From Thunnus maccoyii (lineage: Eukaryota > Chordata > Actinopteri > Scombriformes > Scombridae), in assembly GCF_910596095.1 (NCBI RefSeq), contig NC_056539.1:10667501-10731500 (forward strand): 64,000 bases of DNA, written 5' to 3'. Of this stretch, positions 1 through 15,289 are shown in pieces. A program made the position numbers and the translations under genes. The notes below the pieces were generated by a model. It was not told the DNA's origin. It saw only the letters and a program-made list of their open reading frames with translations, and did not search any database. The stretch's first letter is position 1. Every line of letters begins with the position of its first letter.

Positions 1-1575
1 GCCTTGATTCCAGTTACAGGTGAGACAGAAAGTTTTTTTGTTTTGTTTTTTGGTATTGAGAATTTGGTACTTCTGTTGTCATTTTCCACAGTTTAACAAA
101 GACATTACAAACTTACAACACCAAACAACCCAACCAGAGGGGTAAAAAACAGGACGGAGGAATGTGAGTGTGGACCATGTAGTGAGCTTGATAATACTTA
201 CCTTATGAATGTAAACAAATTATACAACTCTGAGCCATGAGATGTTTGTTTTTATGGCAAACAAACCCTAAAACAATAGAAATATAGTTTTACAAAACAA
301 CCCCAACTCAAGGTCCACTTACTAGCTCTTTCTGGAGCTTTTAACCTATCACACTGTCTTCATTATCGGATCGAGACAGTTGTCATGGAGGTGGATCTGT
401 TGACATCTTCTGATTTCATCAGAGGTATTTTAGGACTTCTCATCCATGTTTGCTTGAAAGATAGAAGTATACGTTTCATTCTTGAGCTTGGAAATAGTAG
501 TTTGTTATGAGTCACCGCTATTACTGTTAATTTATACCACTGGTTAAGTTCTAAAGCTTTTTGGTAGGCTGAAGTGACTGTGAGAGACCCATAGAAGATA
601 GATGAGGCAGACTCCAGGGATGCAGTGCACTTTACAGTTCTTGGTTTGTGTAGTTTAAGCTCTGCAGAGAGAACAAAAAGTATTATGACATAAACAAAAA
701 AGGTAAGCATTGATAACAGAACCAAAAATTTGAATAAAAGTTCTGTGAGAATTGAATTAAGTCAAATAATTAAAAAATCTCACTTACATGATTCATGCAA
801 CATATGGCTGGAGTCAAGAAGTAAGAACAAAGGGAGGAAGGCAGCATAAAGCCTTCTGGGTAAATTGATTGCAGTGGCGTGTTCCTTCCAGATTTGATTT
901 GTCCTCCTCTGCCTGGGAAGTGGTCAGGTGACTCTTAGGTGGGGACTTTTGACACCACTGATAAAGGTTGTGTGAAAGTTCAAAAAAAAAACTTGAGTTC
1001 AGATTGTTTTGTCAAGTTACTAATTTTACCAAGGTCAGGAATGAACTCTTATAGCCCACTTGATCATTTTTTGTGTCAGACATGAAGAACAATTGAACCT
1101 GACAACCTTTAGATGAGAATGTTTCCTTACATTTTTAGGCAGGCTTTTGATGTCTGATCATTTAAAGCAACTGAAAACATTTTTAGTTTCAGTTCTAATA
1201 GCCAAATCCTCAGCAAATCATCATCATTAGAAGTCATCATAATACATGTGACAATTTTGGGACAATAGTGACATAAACAAGAAAAACCTACAAGCCACTG
1301 AGGGGCTGCTATTGACACGTCACCTTTGTGCAGCATGTGGGTTAAATAATTCAAACAACACACCTGCTCTGTGATTACTGCCTCACCTGTGTGCACCTTC
1401 CCCGTACTCCACATACTGTGTAAAAAAAGTGAATTACCACAGGTGGACACATACTACTGCATATAAACACATATTAATAAAGTAAAGTAAAAACAGTACA
1501 AGAATGGCTCCAACAAGGACCTTTGTGCTCAGTTATATTTTTTATTGTCGACCCTACTGTACCTGAAACTACATA
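1..1575. other. Non-coding stretch at the left edge, no gene recognised
   Basis: This AT-rich stretch has no open frame with recognisable protein similarity. The first 20 bases end in a GTGAGA-like donor context and could be the tail of an exon of a gene to the left, but they are too short to identify. No repeat family was recognised. In human the neighbours upstream of RAB11B include ANGPTL4, but nothing like it is seen here. Confidence 0.5.
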
Positions 1576-2301
1576 CCAGTGTTACAGATCCACTAGTGAC
1601 CGTGTTAACTGGTGACTTTGAGACGTGTTTGCTCGTAGTGACGCCAGCCGTTGAAAACACCTGGAGAACACACAGGTGTCCTCGCGAATTCCTAATTAAT
1701 AGTATTTTAATTACAAGTTTATATTCATGAGATTATATTTGTCTTACTTTGTAAATGAAACTGTGTCGCCAGCAAGAAGCATTCACCTCGGTCAATCAGA
1801 TATATTTAATACACAATTTGTCAACGTATTTTTACGACTTTTATATGTTGCAGACATACAGAGGATAATTACAGATGAGACTGGTCAAATCTGGTGGCTA
1901 CTGGAAGTTCAACCACCACACAGTTTGCACACAATATACGTTCCTGAACGGTGTGGGTCCACAGTGACAGAGCAGGTTCACTTTAATGTGAATATGGGTC
2001 TTTTACAACCGAAAATAATGTTATAAAATTTGCTGCACTGCTAATCTATACGTTTTGTTTCCCACATTAAAAATAAGAAGAGGTGAATTTCTTACTCAGC
2101 ACACAATTTCAGTTAAATAAATCTTTAACTGAGAAAAACACAGATTAGTGAGTATTTAAATCTCATTAAAGTAAAGGTATTCACGAGGACACCTACGTGT
2201 TTTCTTAGTATTTTCAACAGCTGCCGGTACTACGAACAACCACGACGCACTCGGCAGAAAGTCGCCGGTTAACACGGTCACCAGTGGATCCGCAACACCG
2301 G
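1576..2301. repeat. Large imperfect inverted repeat upstream of rab11b paralogue 1
   Basis: The left arm (about 1576-1692) and the reverse complement of the right arm (about 2179-2301) align over some 115-120 bases. Shared blocks include GATCCACT, GTGACCGTGTTAAC, GTTGAAAA and GTGTCCTCG. The arms flank about 485 bases of AT-rich DNA with no recognised gene. The right arm ends only a few bases before the likely rab11b core promoter. It may be a transposon with long terminal inverted repeats, or an inverted duplication of promoter-proximal DNA; no clear target-site duplication was seen. Confidence 0.7.
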
Positions 2302-2447
2302 TACGTCACGTGACCGCGTAGCGTTAACGCAGCCTTCTCTCTCAGCGGACAGTCTTCTGTCATCTTGGAACAACAGCACCCTGGTTCAGGCGGGGTGGAT
2401 ATTTTCTGTCATCCCCGCAGTCTCAAGAGAGGTGATCATATCAGACA
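2302..2447 (+). promoter_or_regulatory. Promoter and 5' UTR of rab11b paralogue 1 with CLEAR/E-box palindrome
   Basis: GTCACGTGAC lies at 2305-2314, a perfect palindrome with the CACGTG core bound by bHLH-leucine zipper factors (USF, MITF/TFEB). The overlapping TACGTCA at 2302-2308 resembles a CRE half-site. The region is locally richer in CpG than its surroundings and has no TATA box, as is usual for a housekeeping gene. The start codon at 2448 is preceded by an A at -3. The transcription start is inferred to lie at about 2320-2400. Confidence 0.6.
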
Positions 2448-5385
<2,938 letters not shown>

Positions 5386-5990
5386 CACTCAATCCCATGA
5401 AACACTCTTCCTCCAAAACCATCTTGACATCACATCACCTGTGCACTTTTTTGTTCCCGTATCTCTGCTCACAGCCAAAGCCCTTCTCACTCTACCCTTT
5501 TTATTTTTCTTTCTCTCATTGTTTTATATACTAGTACTTTGAACCCACTTGTGCTCTTCTCTTCTGCCATGAAAGAAAACTTTAAGAAGCCTTTATGTCA
5601 CTCGGTCAGTCGAGTTATTCACGGAGTCAATGTGAAGGTTCCTGCAATGCAGGAACGAGGCAGTTGCCGCTGTCTTAATGAAGCCTGTGAAGTTGTTTGA
5701 ACTCTACTGAAACGCTGTCATGTACATGGGAGGCTGTGGAACATTTCAATGGTTACCACTAGATGGTGCTGTGTAAATAAACTAGAGGCAGTTGCTCCAA
5801 CCTGGTGAAGCAGTATTATGCGTTTGACAGTGTGGTTCTTGTTTTCTTCTTACATCAGTTAAGTTATCATGCCAAAAATATCCTCATGATGTATTTATTG
5901 AAGAAGACTTGGCTTAAGTTGTCATTGTTTTACTTTCAATTGAAGGACTGTATAAATTTACAATAAAACTCTTGACAAAACTAGTGTTGA
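5386..5990 (+). other. 3' UTR and polyadenylation signals of rab11b paralogue 1
   Basis: The sequence after the stop codon has two AATAAA hexamers, at 5776-5781 and 5962-5967. The second is followed within about 20 bases by a T-rich stretch, so cleavage near 5985 is the likely main end, with a shorter transcript ending near 5800 possible. Confidence 0.65.
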
Positions 5991-8900
5991 ACTTATGTTT
6001 TCCTTCTGAAAATTAGTTTTCTCTGGTAAGGTTTTTAAGACTTGAGTCTCATCAAGCTGGGACTAGTTTTCTGGATAACTGCAGAACAAGATTGAAAAAA
6101 AAGTCTCCTAGTTTTACTGAGTGCAGTTGTCAAGCTAATGTAGAAATCCTGCTTGAGAGGCTGTGGTTGAGCTAAAAATGTCTTTCAGAATTTCCACAAT
6201 GAAGCAAGAACAGCATACCAACATCTGGGCTGTGGTACAAAACAAAGGATTTACATCTGTCTTTGTGGTAGCACTTAATGAGGACGTGTCAGGGTCGGAT
6301 TAACCCTCTTGGGGGGCCCTGGGGCACAAAAAAGATGAGATGTCCCTATTGACTGCCCCCAATTCTCCCACTCTGTGCATTGTGAATGTGATAATTCATA
6401 ATTAGAACCAAGTTAGTGGTAAATTGATAGATTTGTGCTCTATTTAGGAATATGAATTAAAATAAAGGCAAAAATAAAATATGCAACCATCCATTTCGGT
6501 ACATATTGTGCTTCAGTGATGCACAGTCACAGATTTGCAGTTAAGCCACAAAGAGAGCCTGGACCCCCTGTGGGTCTGGGGTCCCAGTGCAATTGCCTGT
6601 TTGCCCTGCTGGTAATCCTTTTGGTGGGTACATCTTTTGTAGCTGAGGGTAAAATATGTGAGCAGGTAAACAGATAAAATAGCTTTTTAACAATATTTTT
6701 CTATCACTAATCAAAACCAGCGTTGTTACAGACATGCTGAAGCAGAATATTTTGAACTAACTAAGCTGCTAGTATTTTATATTTGAATGAAATGTGGAGA
6801 TTCTTCGACTCCTCAGAGCCATCCGGAAGCAAAACTCGACAAGTTTGATTCCAGATGTGTTTCTCCTTGTCTGCGCTGCATCAGCAGTTGTTTTTCATCA
6901 GGATTAATGGATACATATATAGCTGTCGTCAAAAACAGACTTACAGTAATAACATCTCATCCTCGCTGGACTAAGAGGATGATCTGTAAACAGCCATATC
7001 ATACAAGTCATGTGGAACACAACGACATGCCTTCCCATGAAAATAAATCAAACACAGAGCAAACAACAGACGATGATTAACACAGATACGTAAACAAAGC
7101 AAAAAGTGACCCGAATTAACGTTCATTCTTAGTTTATCCTCATGTTTTATTTGCTTTGCAAACTATTCTTGGCTGATTGCAGGTACCAGTATTTTGGTGA
7201 AGAAGTCTTTCTTTTTTTTTCTCCACAGCACACCATAAACACTGTAGTATTTAAAAATGTGAATACTGAAGAATTGCAACATAAATCACAAATGATACAC
7301 ATTAACATACCAACCCAAAAAAAAAAAGACATGTAAAGTTCAAAGATTACAAAGATGTTATTTAACATAACACAACAGAAGCACATTAACAGCTACATGT
7401 TATCTTCCTTTGCGTAATAAACAAATAAAACGATTTTAAAATCCCTTTCTAGACTTGAATTTTGGGAGCTATTTAAGTTACTTTTACATTATGTGTAATG
7501 ACACTTAAAAACTCTTTGGAGATCAGTTTCAAATAGCTTTGATAACACTGACATGAAAAGGCAGGTAGCCAGAGACGGAGCAGTGTTGCATACTTTGTAC
7601 ATACTATCATACTGCTCATGGCTGGACAAAGCTTTACATTTGACATTACTTCAAATCAGTGCTCCAACAGATCCCAATACTTCTGGGGTTAAAGCCTCGT
7701 TCATAACAAACAGTAAACACATGGATGATCAAATGACTCATAAGCTTATAAGGCAGACGAGCCCCCCCCCCCCCCAGTATATCCTGCATCACAGTATTGC
7801 AGGATATACTGTAATCTTTTGTTCGGAGATCAGTTCAAAACAAACAAATGCTTATCTGAGGCAGTATGTGGGACACTGGGGGCTAAAAAGTGTCAGTGTA
7901 GACAAGAAGACAGAAAGAAAACAACTTTCCCAGCTGCTGGTCACTGTTAATACCACAGTGTCAGCCGTCTAACTGGAAAAGAAAGGTTGCTCAACACTTA
8001 CAACCATATGACTAGTATCAGTTTCTCACTGTCAGACTATTCCTATGACTGAAAGTTTCACAACAGCCCCAGGTAGCCACATGTCATAATAGATGAACAA
8101 TATTGTGACAGTTTGCGTATTAATACCAATACAGAATCTTTCTAGACTAAAGTTTCAGTAGCATAACAATCAACACTGTGTAGGAGGGAAAAATCATCCA
8201 TATAGATGCTTACTGACTGCGAATAATCAGCATCTGCTCTGAAAAAGTGACTGAAATCGTGGTTTGTCCACTAATAACTGAATCCCTTCATATAACACCA
8301 CACATTAGTTTAAGTTAATGATTAAATAATAATATTGTTCAAGCCTGATTGTTATAAAGTAAATAGGTGTATTTTAAATAAAAAGGCATTAATAATACAT
8401 TTTGTCCTCTGTACATCATGGGTCATGATCAAAATATGATCATCTATTAATAAGAATGAGACAAAGAGTCACTCCACTGAAGACATAAAACTATTGTCAT
8501 CTTGGAATTAAAGTTTAGTTCGTAATAATAAAATTAATAATAAAGATTCAAGCAAGTTTTAAACTTGCCTGACTGCTTTCAATGCCACCTGTATAACAGT
8601 ATAGCCAAGTTATTTTTAATTTCACAACTATAAATTAAACTAATTTTTTCATAAACAATACTGAGCTGTAGGGTTAACGTGTGCATGACCCCAAACAGGG
8701 CAGTGATGTCATATTGTGACACCGCTGTGTTTAAGGCTGTCATCAGACTGGATTATGTTAGTTTTAACGATTAAATTCTTCTTAATACTGCAAGTTTTCA
8801 TCTTCAGGCTTCAGCGTGTGAAAGTGGCAATTAACCGTCTCCCTATAACCCAAATTAGGTGGAATGAAGAAATTTCAAAAAAAGAATAAAAATTGGACCA

Positions 8901-10541
8901 TGTTGTGACCCGGAAATCTAGAAACCAGGCAGACTGTGTGTGGTTTGCTCTGATTGATTCATAGTTACATAAGTCCATAAGTGAGCTGATTATAAACTGC
9001 ACCAACCTAGTGTATGTACAAGTGAATTTTCTCTTCTCCCCCAAAACAAGTAACACAGCCCGTCCAAATTGGGCCAGACTGCTCAAAAAAGACAACATCC
9101 ATCAAATGGATTCAGAAAAGCATGTGAGCTTCTTGCAGCTTCCATGAAAGAAAAGACTAAACAACACTTTAGTCAGATTTGGCCTTAGTGGATCTTTCAC
9201 CTTTGCATAATGAATCCACCATTAAAGTCATTGTTGGTGGGTAGTTCATGTCTGGCAGAAACACCAGCACTGAAAATCACCTCTGAGATTTTCTTCTTCA
9301 TCAGATCAGAGAAACTATGCTTGACTACTAAGTTTCTGAATCCCTGATTCTTGATGTGATCATGAAACTACACAGACACACATACAACGATGTGTATTCT
9401 TAAAGTAAGTACTTCAATGGGCCAGTAGAAGGATGCTTTAGTACACTGCATCAGCCACCAAACAATGTTCGTGGAACTGTTCCTCTAAAAGCCGTTTTGA
9501 TGGAGTTTTCTATCAATTGATATAAATATAAAGACCCACTTGTTAAGTGCTGATAATACAAGAACCTCCATGAGGACACTGTTAAACCCTACTTCAGTAG
9601 GAATAGTAAATCTGTTCATTCATTAGTGGTTTAAAAAATGATTCTACAAAAAACAAAACAACAAAAAAAAAAGTTTTCCCAAAGAAATATTAACAGTGCT
9701 TGCATGCAAAACTGTGCATGTCGGTAGAGGTGAAGACCTCAATGTCCACAGTGTTTTATTGCACAATCTCTAACGTTATGCTGCCATCCGCTCTCGGATG
9801 AGATGTGACAATAGGTGCAGAAAAAAAAAAAACCTTGAAAGAGGTCCAACAAGATAATAGTTTCATGGTCCTTTAGTTTCATCTCAGACAGCGAACTGCC
9901 ATCTGGATTGTGAAATGTAAATAAATGGAAGCTCTGAGCTTCTCGTTTTTCCTTCACAGATTAATATGGAATCAGCTCCTCGATGGGTAATGTTGTGCAG
10001 AGAATGCAAGGCCTAAGTAGGTGTTGTGCGTGCCCTGATATGACATGTATCTAGCAGTTTATCATCATCATCATTCATTCATCACTGCAGCTGACTCTGC
10101 AGTCTGTGGACCACCGATTGAACCGCAACAGAACAATCATTACATTTCAAGTCCACTAAACAAGTTAGTTTTGGTCATTCCTTATTCTTGTATCACTGCT
10201 AGCTAATGTTTACATCACATCCAACATGATCAGACTGTTCCCATGTTTCCTCTGCACATCTTCATATGCTCTTCCATTCTTTAGTGCCTTTGCATAAGCT
10301 TAGTGAAAACCCAGCATGAGGACTGACGGACTCCATTTAAATGTGCTCATTTCTGCACTCACAGGAGGAGCGCTTCTTAAAAATGTCAAGTGAAGATTTA
10401 AGTATTGATAGGTCGAAGAAAAAAAAGGGGGGAAAAAACGCAACAAAAAACACCCACAAGTGCTTGTTGAAAGTCATGATGCACCGAGTATCATCCCCCA
10501 TAAGTAAATGGCACCATTATTGTGGTCATCTTCATTTGATC
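5991..10541 (-). other. Intergenic DNA and probable long 3' UTR of marchf2
   Basis: There is no coding gene here; open frames are short and lack similarity. Read on the minus strand, AATAAA signals occur near 9750-9756 and near 7145-7150, so marchf2 transcripts could end at either, giving a 3' UTR of about 0.8 or 3.4 kb. A degenerate element with G/C-rich ends seems to lie at about 6290-6630. A poly-C run (about 7762-7775) sits next to a perfect hairpin (7775-7811). The transcript end is inferred only. Confidence 0.45.
7775..7811. repeat. Perfect 14-bp hairpin next to a poly-C run
   Basis: The arms are CAGTATATCCTGCA (7775-7788) and its exact reverse complement TGCAGGATATACTG (7798-7811), around a 9-base loop. 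A run of about 14 C lies directly upstream. If the marchf2 3' UTR reaches the distal polyadenylation signal, the stem would be transcribed. It is not a Rho-independent terminator: it is in a eukaryotic genome and has no T-run. Confidence 0.75.
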
Positions 10542-11805
10542 TCATACTATACTCTCATTGGCGGACTTCTTCATCAGTTTGGTAGAGAGCAAGGAATGCT
10601 GGGAAGAGTTAGAATCCTTGGCTTCAGGAATGAGCAGACGTACTTTCTGATTTGTTCTTCTCCACTCAGAGTACAGCTGACAGTGGTAGCGGAAAGATAC
10701 CTGCACAGACAACCAGGTAGGAGAAGACAGAAGTAGAACATCAATTACTCACTTAATGTCATGTTTAAGGCTAATTAGCAATTTTATACTTAATACACTG
10801 CATCACAACTGCTCAATTTAAGCAGTTCCACTTAAAACCAATGCTGTAGTCTGATCTGTACGTGAATTGATTTTTACCAGGGTCCAGAGGACGTAGATGG
10901 TGAAGAGGGCGATGGTGAGGGCTATGAGACCCACAGCCTGCAGCCAGCTCCCCAGCTGAAGATGGTCTTGAGCGCCGCTCAGGCACAGCCAGCCCGAAAT
11001 GGCTGCTAGGGGCGTGATAAACAGGAAGCACACCATGTCACAGAACAGTGTCCTCTTCTCATTACGAGGGCCGGGGTCCCGCAGCCACTGTGGAATAAGA
11101 AGTAGGAGACCGATGAAGAGAAGTGTGAGAGAGACAAGGGAGAGGTAGAAAGACAGATCTTCAGTTAATCAAGAACAGAAAAGAATTACATCATGATTAA
11201 AGGCAAGCAAGCAGAAAGATGAGATGGAAAAAAAGCTATTTCACACAATTATTCACAAACAGCAGCACAACCAAGACGAGCAGAGAGATTGATGCAGACA
11301 AGGCAAAGCTCATTGACCTTTGTTACCTCTGTGAGAGGCCTCGGTCGGCGCTCGATGCTGAACTCCGTGTGGCAGAGCTCACAGTAGCTGGTGTTGGAAG
11401 ACGACAGCCACTTCTCTAAGCAGCTCTTGTGTACTGTGCCCAGGGTGCCCGTGCAGTCGCATGGGGACAGGAGACCCTCACTGTTGCCACCTTCATGGCA
11501 AATACGGCAGATGGGACCATCGCTGAGACAAAATAAGAAATAAAGACAAATAAAGTTACGTCAACATCATTTACCGTGCTTGTTCTGGTTATTTCTGTTC
11601 ACGATAACTTGTGTGAGCCTTACCTTTGCGTGCCCACGGGTTTGAGCACAGACGACAGCAACCGTCCATCTATGGCTGTGACCTGGGTGACGTAGAGCGC
11701 CTGGCACCCGTCCCCACCCGCTTCCTCAACGTTCTTCCCAGCTCCTGTACTGCTGGCACAGTCACACAGAGAGCCGGGCAGGTGGCAACACCCCCCTGTC
11801 GTCAT
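10542..11805 (-). CDS. marchf2: Membrane-associated RING-CH E3 ubiquitin ligase MARCHF2
   Basis: Coding exons on the minus strand are 11624-11805, 11327-11522, 10878-11087 and 10542-10700; together they encode 248 aa (human 246) in one continuous frame with GT-AG introns. The start is the ATG at 11805, opening [16 protein letters not shown] as in vertebrate MARCHF2. The RING-CH zinc ligands are C66, C69, C82, C84, H92, C95, C108 and C111, in C4HC3 order. Two membrane segments follow, at about 144-163 and 176-198. The tail ends ESIV, a class I PDZ ligand, as the human ETPV end is. MARCH2 ubiquitinates membrane cargo such as receptors at endosomes and the plasma membrane. It lies between the two rab11b copies on the same strand as paralogue 2; human RAB11B and MARCHF2 are also adjacent. 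Confidence 0.95.
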
Positions 11806-11909
11806 GGTTACAGTGTCCAGATGCTAGCCGTAGATTCGGGGGCGTAAAGGGTTAGCGGCGAAGGTTGCTTCAAGGAGCAGAAAGCACAAACTCTGCTCTC
11901 CCTTATTTT
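11806..11909 (-). other. 5' UTR part of the first coding exon of marchf2
   Basis: Upstream of the ATG on the minus strand, a strong polypyrimidine tract ending in TTTGTAG gives an acceptor at 11910-11911. The exon therefore begins at 11909 with about 104 bases of 5' UTR, implying at least one upstream non-coding exon. Confidence 0.65.
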
Positions 11910-11999
11910 CTACAAACAGAGAAAAAAGGGGGGAAAATCGAGACTTTTCAAACAAACAATAATAGGCAGTATAATGTTACAGTAAAAAAGTATTATTTT

Positions 12000-14530
12000 A
12001 TAATACAATAGAATAGTATAGTAGGTATAAATCATTCAGACACTGAGGAAAATGATATTTAGGTGTTACCTCAGAATCAAAATATTTATCAAGGCAATGA
12101 CATTAAACTAGAAAAACTTGGGTTAGTAAGATTTAAAACTAAGATATATTATATATATATTGATATATCTTTAAAAAACAAAACAGTATTGTTATATACA
12201 GTATGTATTTGCCAATACTATCTGGCTCTCGGTACAATAAGCTTCACATTATTACAGTCTTTATTGAAGAGCCTGCTTCATGTCTCATTAGTTTCCGGCC
12301 ATGTGAGAATAACTTTAGGTTATCTACAAAGACATTTTGTCATTTATAAGACAGCTGTCAGTTTTGTTGGGCCAATTTGCCCAAAGCAGCTGCTAGTCCA
12401 TTATAAAAGCAAGTGTGATGGTCAGTGGCAGTGAGTGTGAAGTGCAGCAGACTGATAAACAGCTGTCTCCCCTCAGATAACCCTTCACTACAGATAAAGA
12501 GGCAGGCAGCGGAATTTGCTGCGGCCCTTTATTACATTCGTCTTGCCGTCTGGAAATATGTGTTGTTCTGTACAGTGACAGATCAATTACAAACGGATAT
12601 TTCTTGAATAAATGTTTTCATTTTTCATGAGACAATACATACAGTAAGAGGGATTACATGACGCACAAGAAATAGCAAAACGCGTGTCTGATATGTTTGA
12701 AAGTATTGAAGAAGCTTCTTTTACTTTTAAGGAATCGATGACACAGTTTATAGGACACAAGACAGCGGACACATATTGAACCTATTTTTGACCAGGGTGT
12801 TAGTCACGGGTAAATACTGGGTCGTTGTTGGTCGCATAAGACCTCGCTCTGCAACTGTAGCTTTGTACAGTTAAACCATAGCATTACACCCGAACTTGTA
12901 TAATCCTTTGTGCTCAACAGTGATGACGCTGTGTTGTTTTTAAACAGGGGGCAGATGGTGCAGACACTCTACTGTTAATACACAGGATTTTGTGTACTTT
13001 CTCTGTCGCCTTATGAACAACAAGAATTTACAATAATTTTAAAATGTTATTGTGATTAAGAGGAGTGGAAATTACAGCTGCTGGTCAAAATAATAACAGC
13101 TGATGATCTAATTCAATCAACAAAACAGACTATACAATTATTATTTAATATGATTACTATAACTGTGAAGGAAATAATGTTCTATCTTTGTTTACATTGT
13201 ATCAAAGAGGAGGGAAATATTTGACTACAGGACACTTTAGGATGTTTAAAAAGTTAAACTGTATATAATAATATCCACACATACGTATAATGACTTTTAG
13301 AATTTGATTGTTAATTTTTTCTACTTATAATCTAGATGTAAGCTTATTTTCTATGAGTTTTACTTTGCTGAATGTTACGTTTTGTCACTACAATCTAATC
13401 AATCTAACATTCCTACATTAAACAGTTTCATCTTGTCTGTTGTATGAAGTAACATCTGCTCTTACGCAACACATGTTATTCAAGCTGTTTGTGACAAACT
13501 CCAAATATATTCCATGAGTTTGCTCACACCTGGTTTATTACAAACACGCATTTAACAGATTAATATGATAAATGGCTTTATGAGATAAGTTGCAAATGAA
13601 GCATCAGAGCATGAACTTTACCTTCATGACACAGACGCCAGGTCAGATGAATGGGTAACTTGTTTTTTCACCGAGCAACACCAAATGGATGTGATGGTCT
13701 CATTTAGGCCTCAATGAAAACTAGTATTCTGACAGTATCCGCCTTAATTTGGTGTATTATGGTTGAAATAGGCTGTTGTGTCTGGATATATTATGATAAA
13801 AGACAGTACAGACCCATGGAGTAGGAGAGGTTGTTCAAAAATCTGTTATGAGTATGACTAATTCATGTTATTATTTATGACTACTGATACAGAATGAGGA
13901 TTAAGAAACAAAGTCCCTGATCCAGATAAACAAAAGGGTAACCCCAAAACTAAGTTATTTCAGTTATTGTTTTCTACCTCTTTTAAAACAAGTGATGTAT
14001 GAAAACACATGAAGAAAAGTGGCTGTAATATTCTCAGATCAACTGAGACAGAAATTCAGTAATTTTTAGGCCAAACGAAATTGAAAGTGACTGTAACTGA
14101 TGCAACATTACGTTATTTTTTGAACAAAAAGTGATGGGAACTGAGCAGTCAATGTGTGCAACTGCATTAACTCATGAAACGAATAAAATCACCTCAGATA
14201 ACAAACAATCCTTTTCACTTGGACGCAGCTAACACCGCCGCTGCATCCAGCTGTTGTAGCTTTGATGCAGACTATTGTCTGGAGCACAGATGTCAAAACA
14301 ACGCCTTCAGCTGCGTGGCGGCGTGAATCAATGAATTAGCTGTGTACGGCTGTGTTGCAATGACATATTTAACACATGAAAACCGACTATCTAAGATTTT
14401 TCCTGGCTGTCATTTCATTATCGATAGCTATTCACTGTTCATGTTCAATGTCCAGCAAATAAACGTGGTCAGTTCGTGCCGCCACAGCTGTCAGGAGCTG
14501 CAGTCAGCTGCTAGTAGCCAAAAAAAGCTC
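12000..14530. other. marchf2 5' intron, AT-rich, no coding gene seen
   Basis: This stretch lies between the acceptor near 11910 and the inferred non-coding first exon. It contains only short spurious open frames. No repeat family or RNA gene was recognised. It is inferred to be the first intron of marchf2. Confidence 0.45.
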
Positions 14531-14537
14531 TACTTAC

Positions 14538-14769
14538 CCTCTCTTCTTCCTCTTTTTCCTCCTCTTTTTCTTCTTACCGATGTCTTCCTCCTGTGGTGAG
14601 TACTACCGCCCTGACAGCCTCGTATTTCCTTGTCGTTTCATTATAGTTAAAGGTGTGAATAACCAGCATCAGAAGCTGAAGATATGCTGCTCAGCTCGGT
14701 GCTAGCTCTCAGCTGATAACACACAGCAGGCCAGGCTTCCGCTTCCCCAGCGCTTTAAATAAAACAGGC

Positions 14770-14805
<36 letters not shown>

Positions 14806-14935
14806 GCTGTCTGCCTCTGCGGGGAGCACACGGCTCGATCCACGACGAGTTAACAATGTGGTTGTAGATAAACAACAGCTCACACGCACACAGCTACACA
14901 ACAGATCCGGGAACAGACAATTTATCACGTGGTTT
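14538..14935 (-). promoter_or_regulatory. Probable non-coding exon 1 and promoter of marchf2
   Basis: On the minus strand a good donor (GAGG|GTAAGTAG) ends a candidate exon at 14538. Upstream, at about 14600-14900, the DNA is richer in CpG than its surroundings. It holds an (ATC)n microsatellite at about 14769-14805 and a CACGTG E-box at 14926-14931. The transcription start is not fixed by the sequence; a position between 14600 and 14750 is inferred. Confidence 0.45.
14769..14805. repeat. (ATC)n microsatellite
   Basis: About twelve uninterrupted ATC units lie just upstream of the inferred marchf2 first exon. Confidence 0.9.
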
Positions 14936-15289
14936 TAGAACAGAAAACAAGTTACAGCACATTTTACAAGGGTGTTGACTTTTTTTTAGATTTCGTTACA
15001 CAGATGAGCATTTTCCGCCTAAAATCACCACACATTTTATTTTACAGTCCTGTAAAAGAACATTTTACGACTGGATTTTTTAAAAAAATCATCATTAATA
15101 ATTATCGTGTAGACTATATCCATAGTCAAAAATTTCTATAGGATCCCAAAATGAATTTCCAAATAAAATCCTACCTAGTTCTTCCTAATTTTGGAACCAG
15201 TTCTATGGGATAAAGTCCAATAGGACTTAATCCAAAAGAGTTGATATATGATTAACAATACAAAAATACTGTAAGATCTTCCTATATGA

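Noticed and set aside
1-20. Possible exon end with a GTGAGA donor at the left edge
   Set aside because: Only about six codons are visible, with no identifiable similarity; it cannot be supported.
1727-2026. 99-residue open frame between the inverted-repeat arms
   Set aside because: No recognised motif, codon use unlike the real exons, and it sits in AT-rich DNA of the repeat; treated as chance.
7553-7972. 139-residue plus-strand open frame
   Set aside because: Spans a poly-C run and a hairpin, shows no family similarity, and lies in the inferred marchf2 3' UTR.
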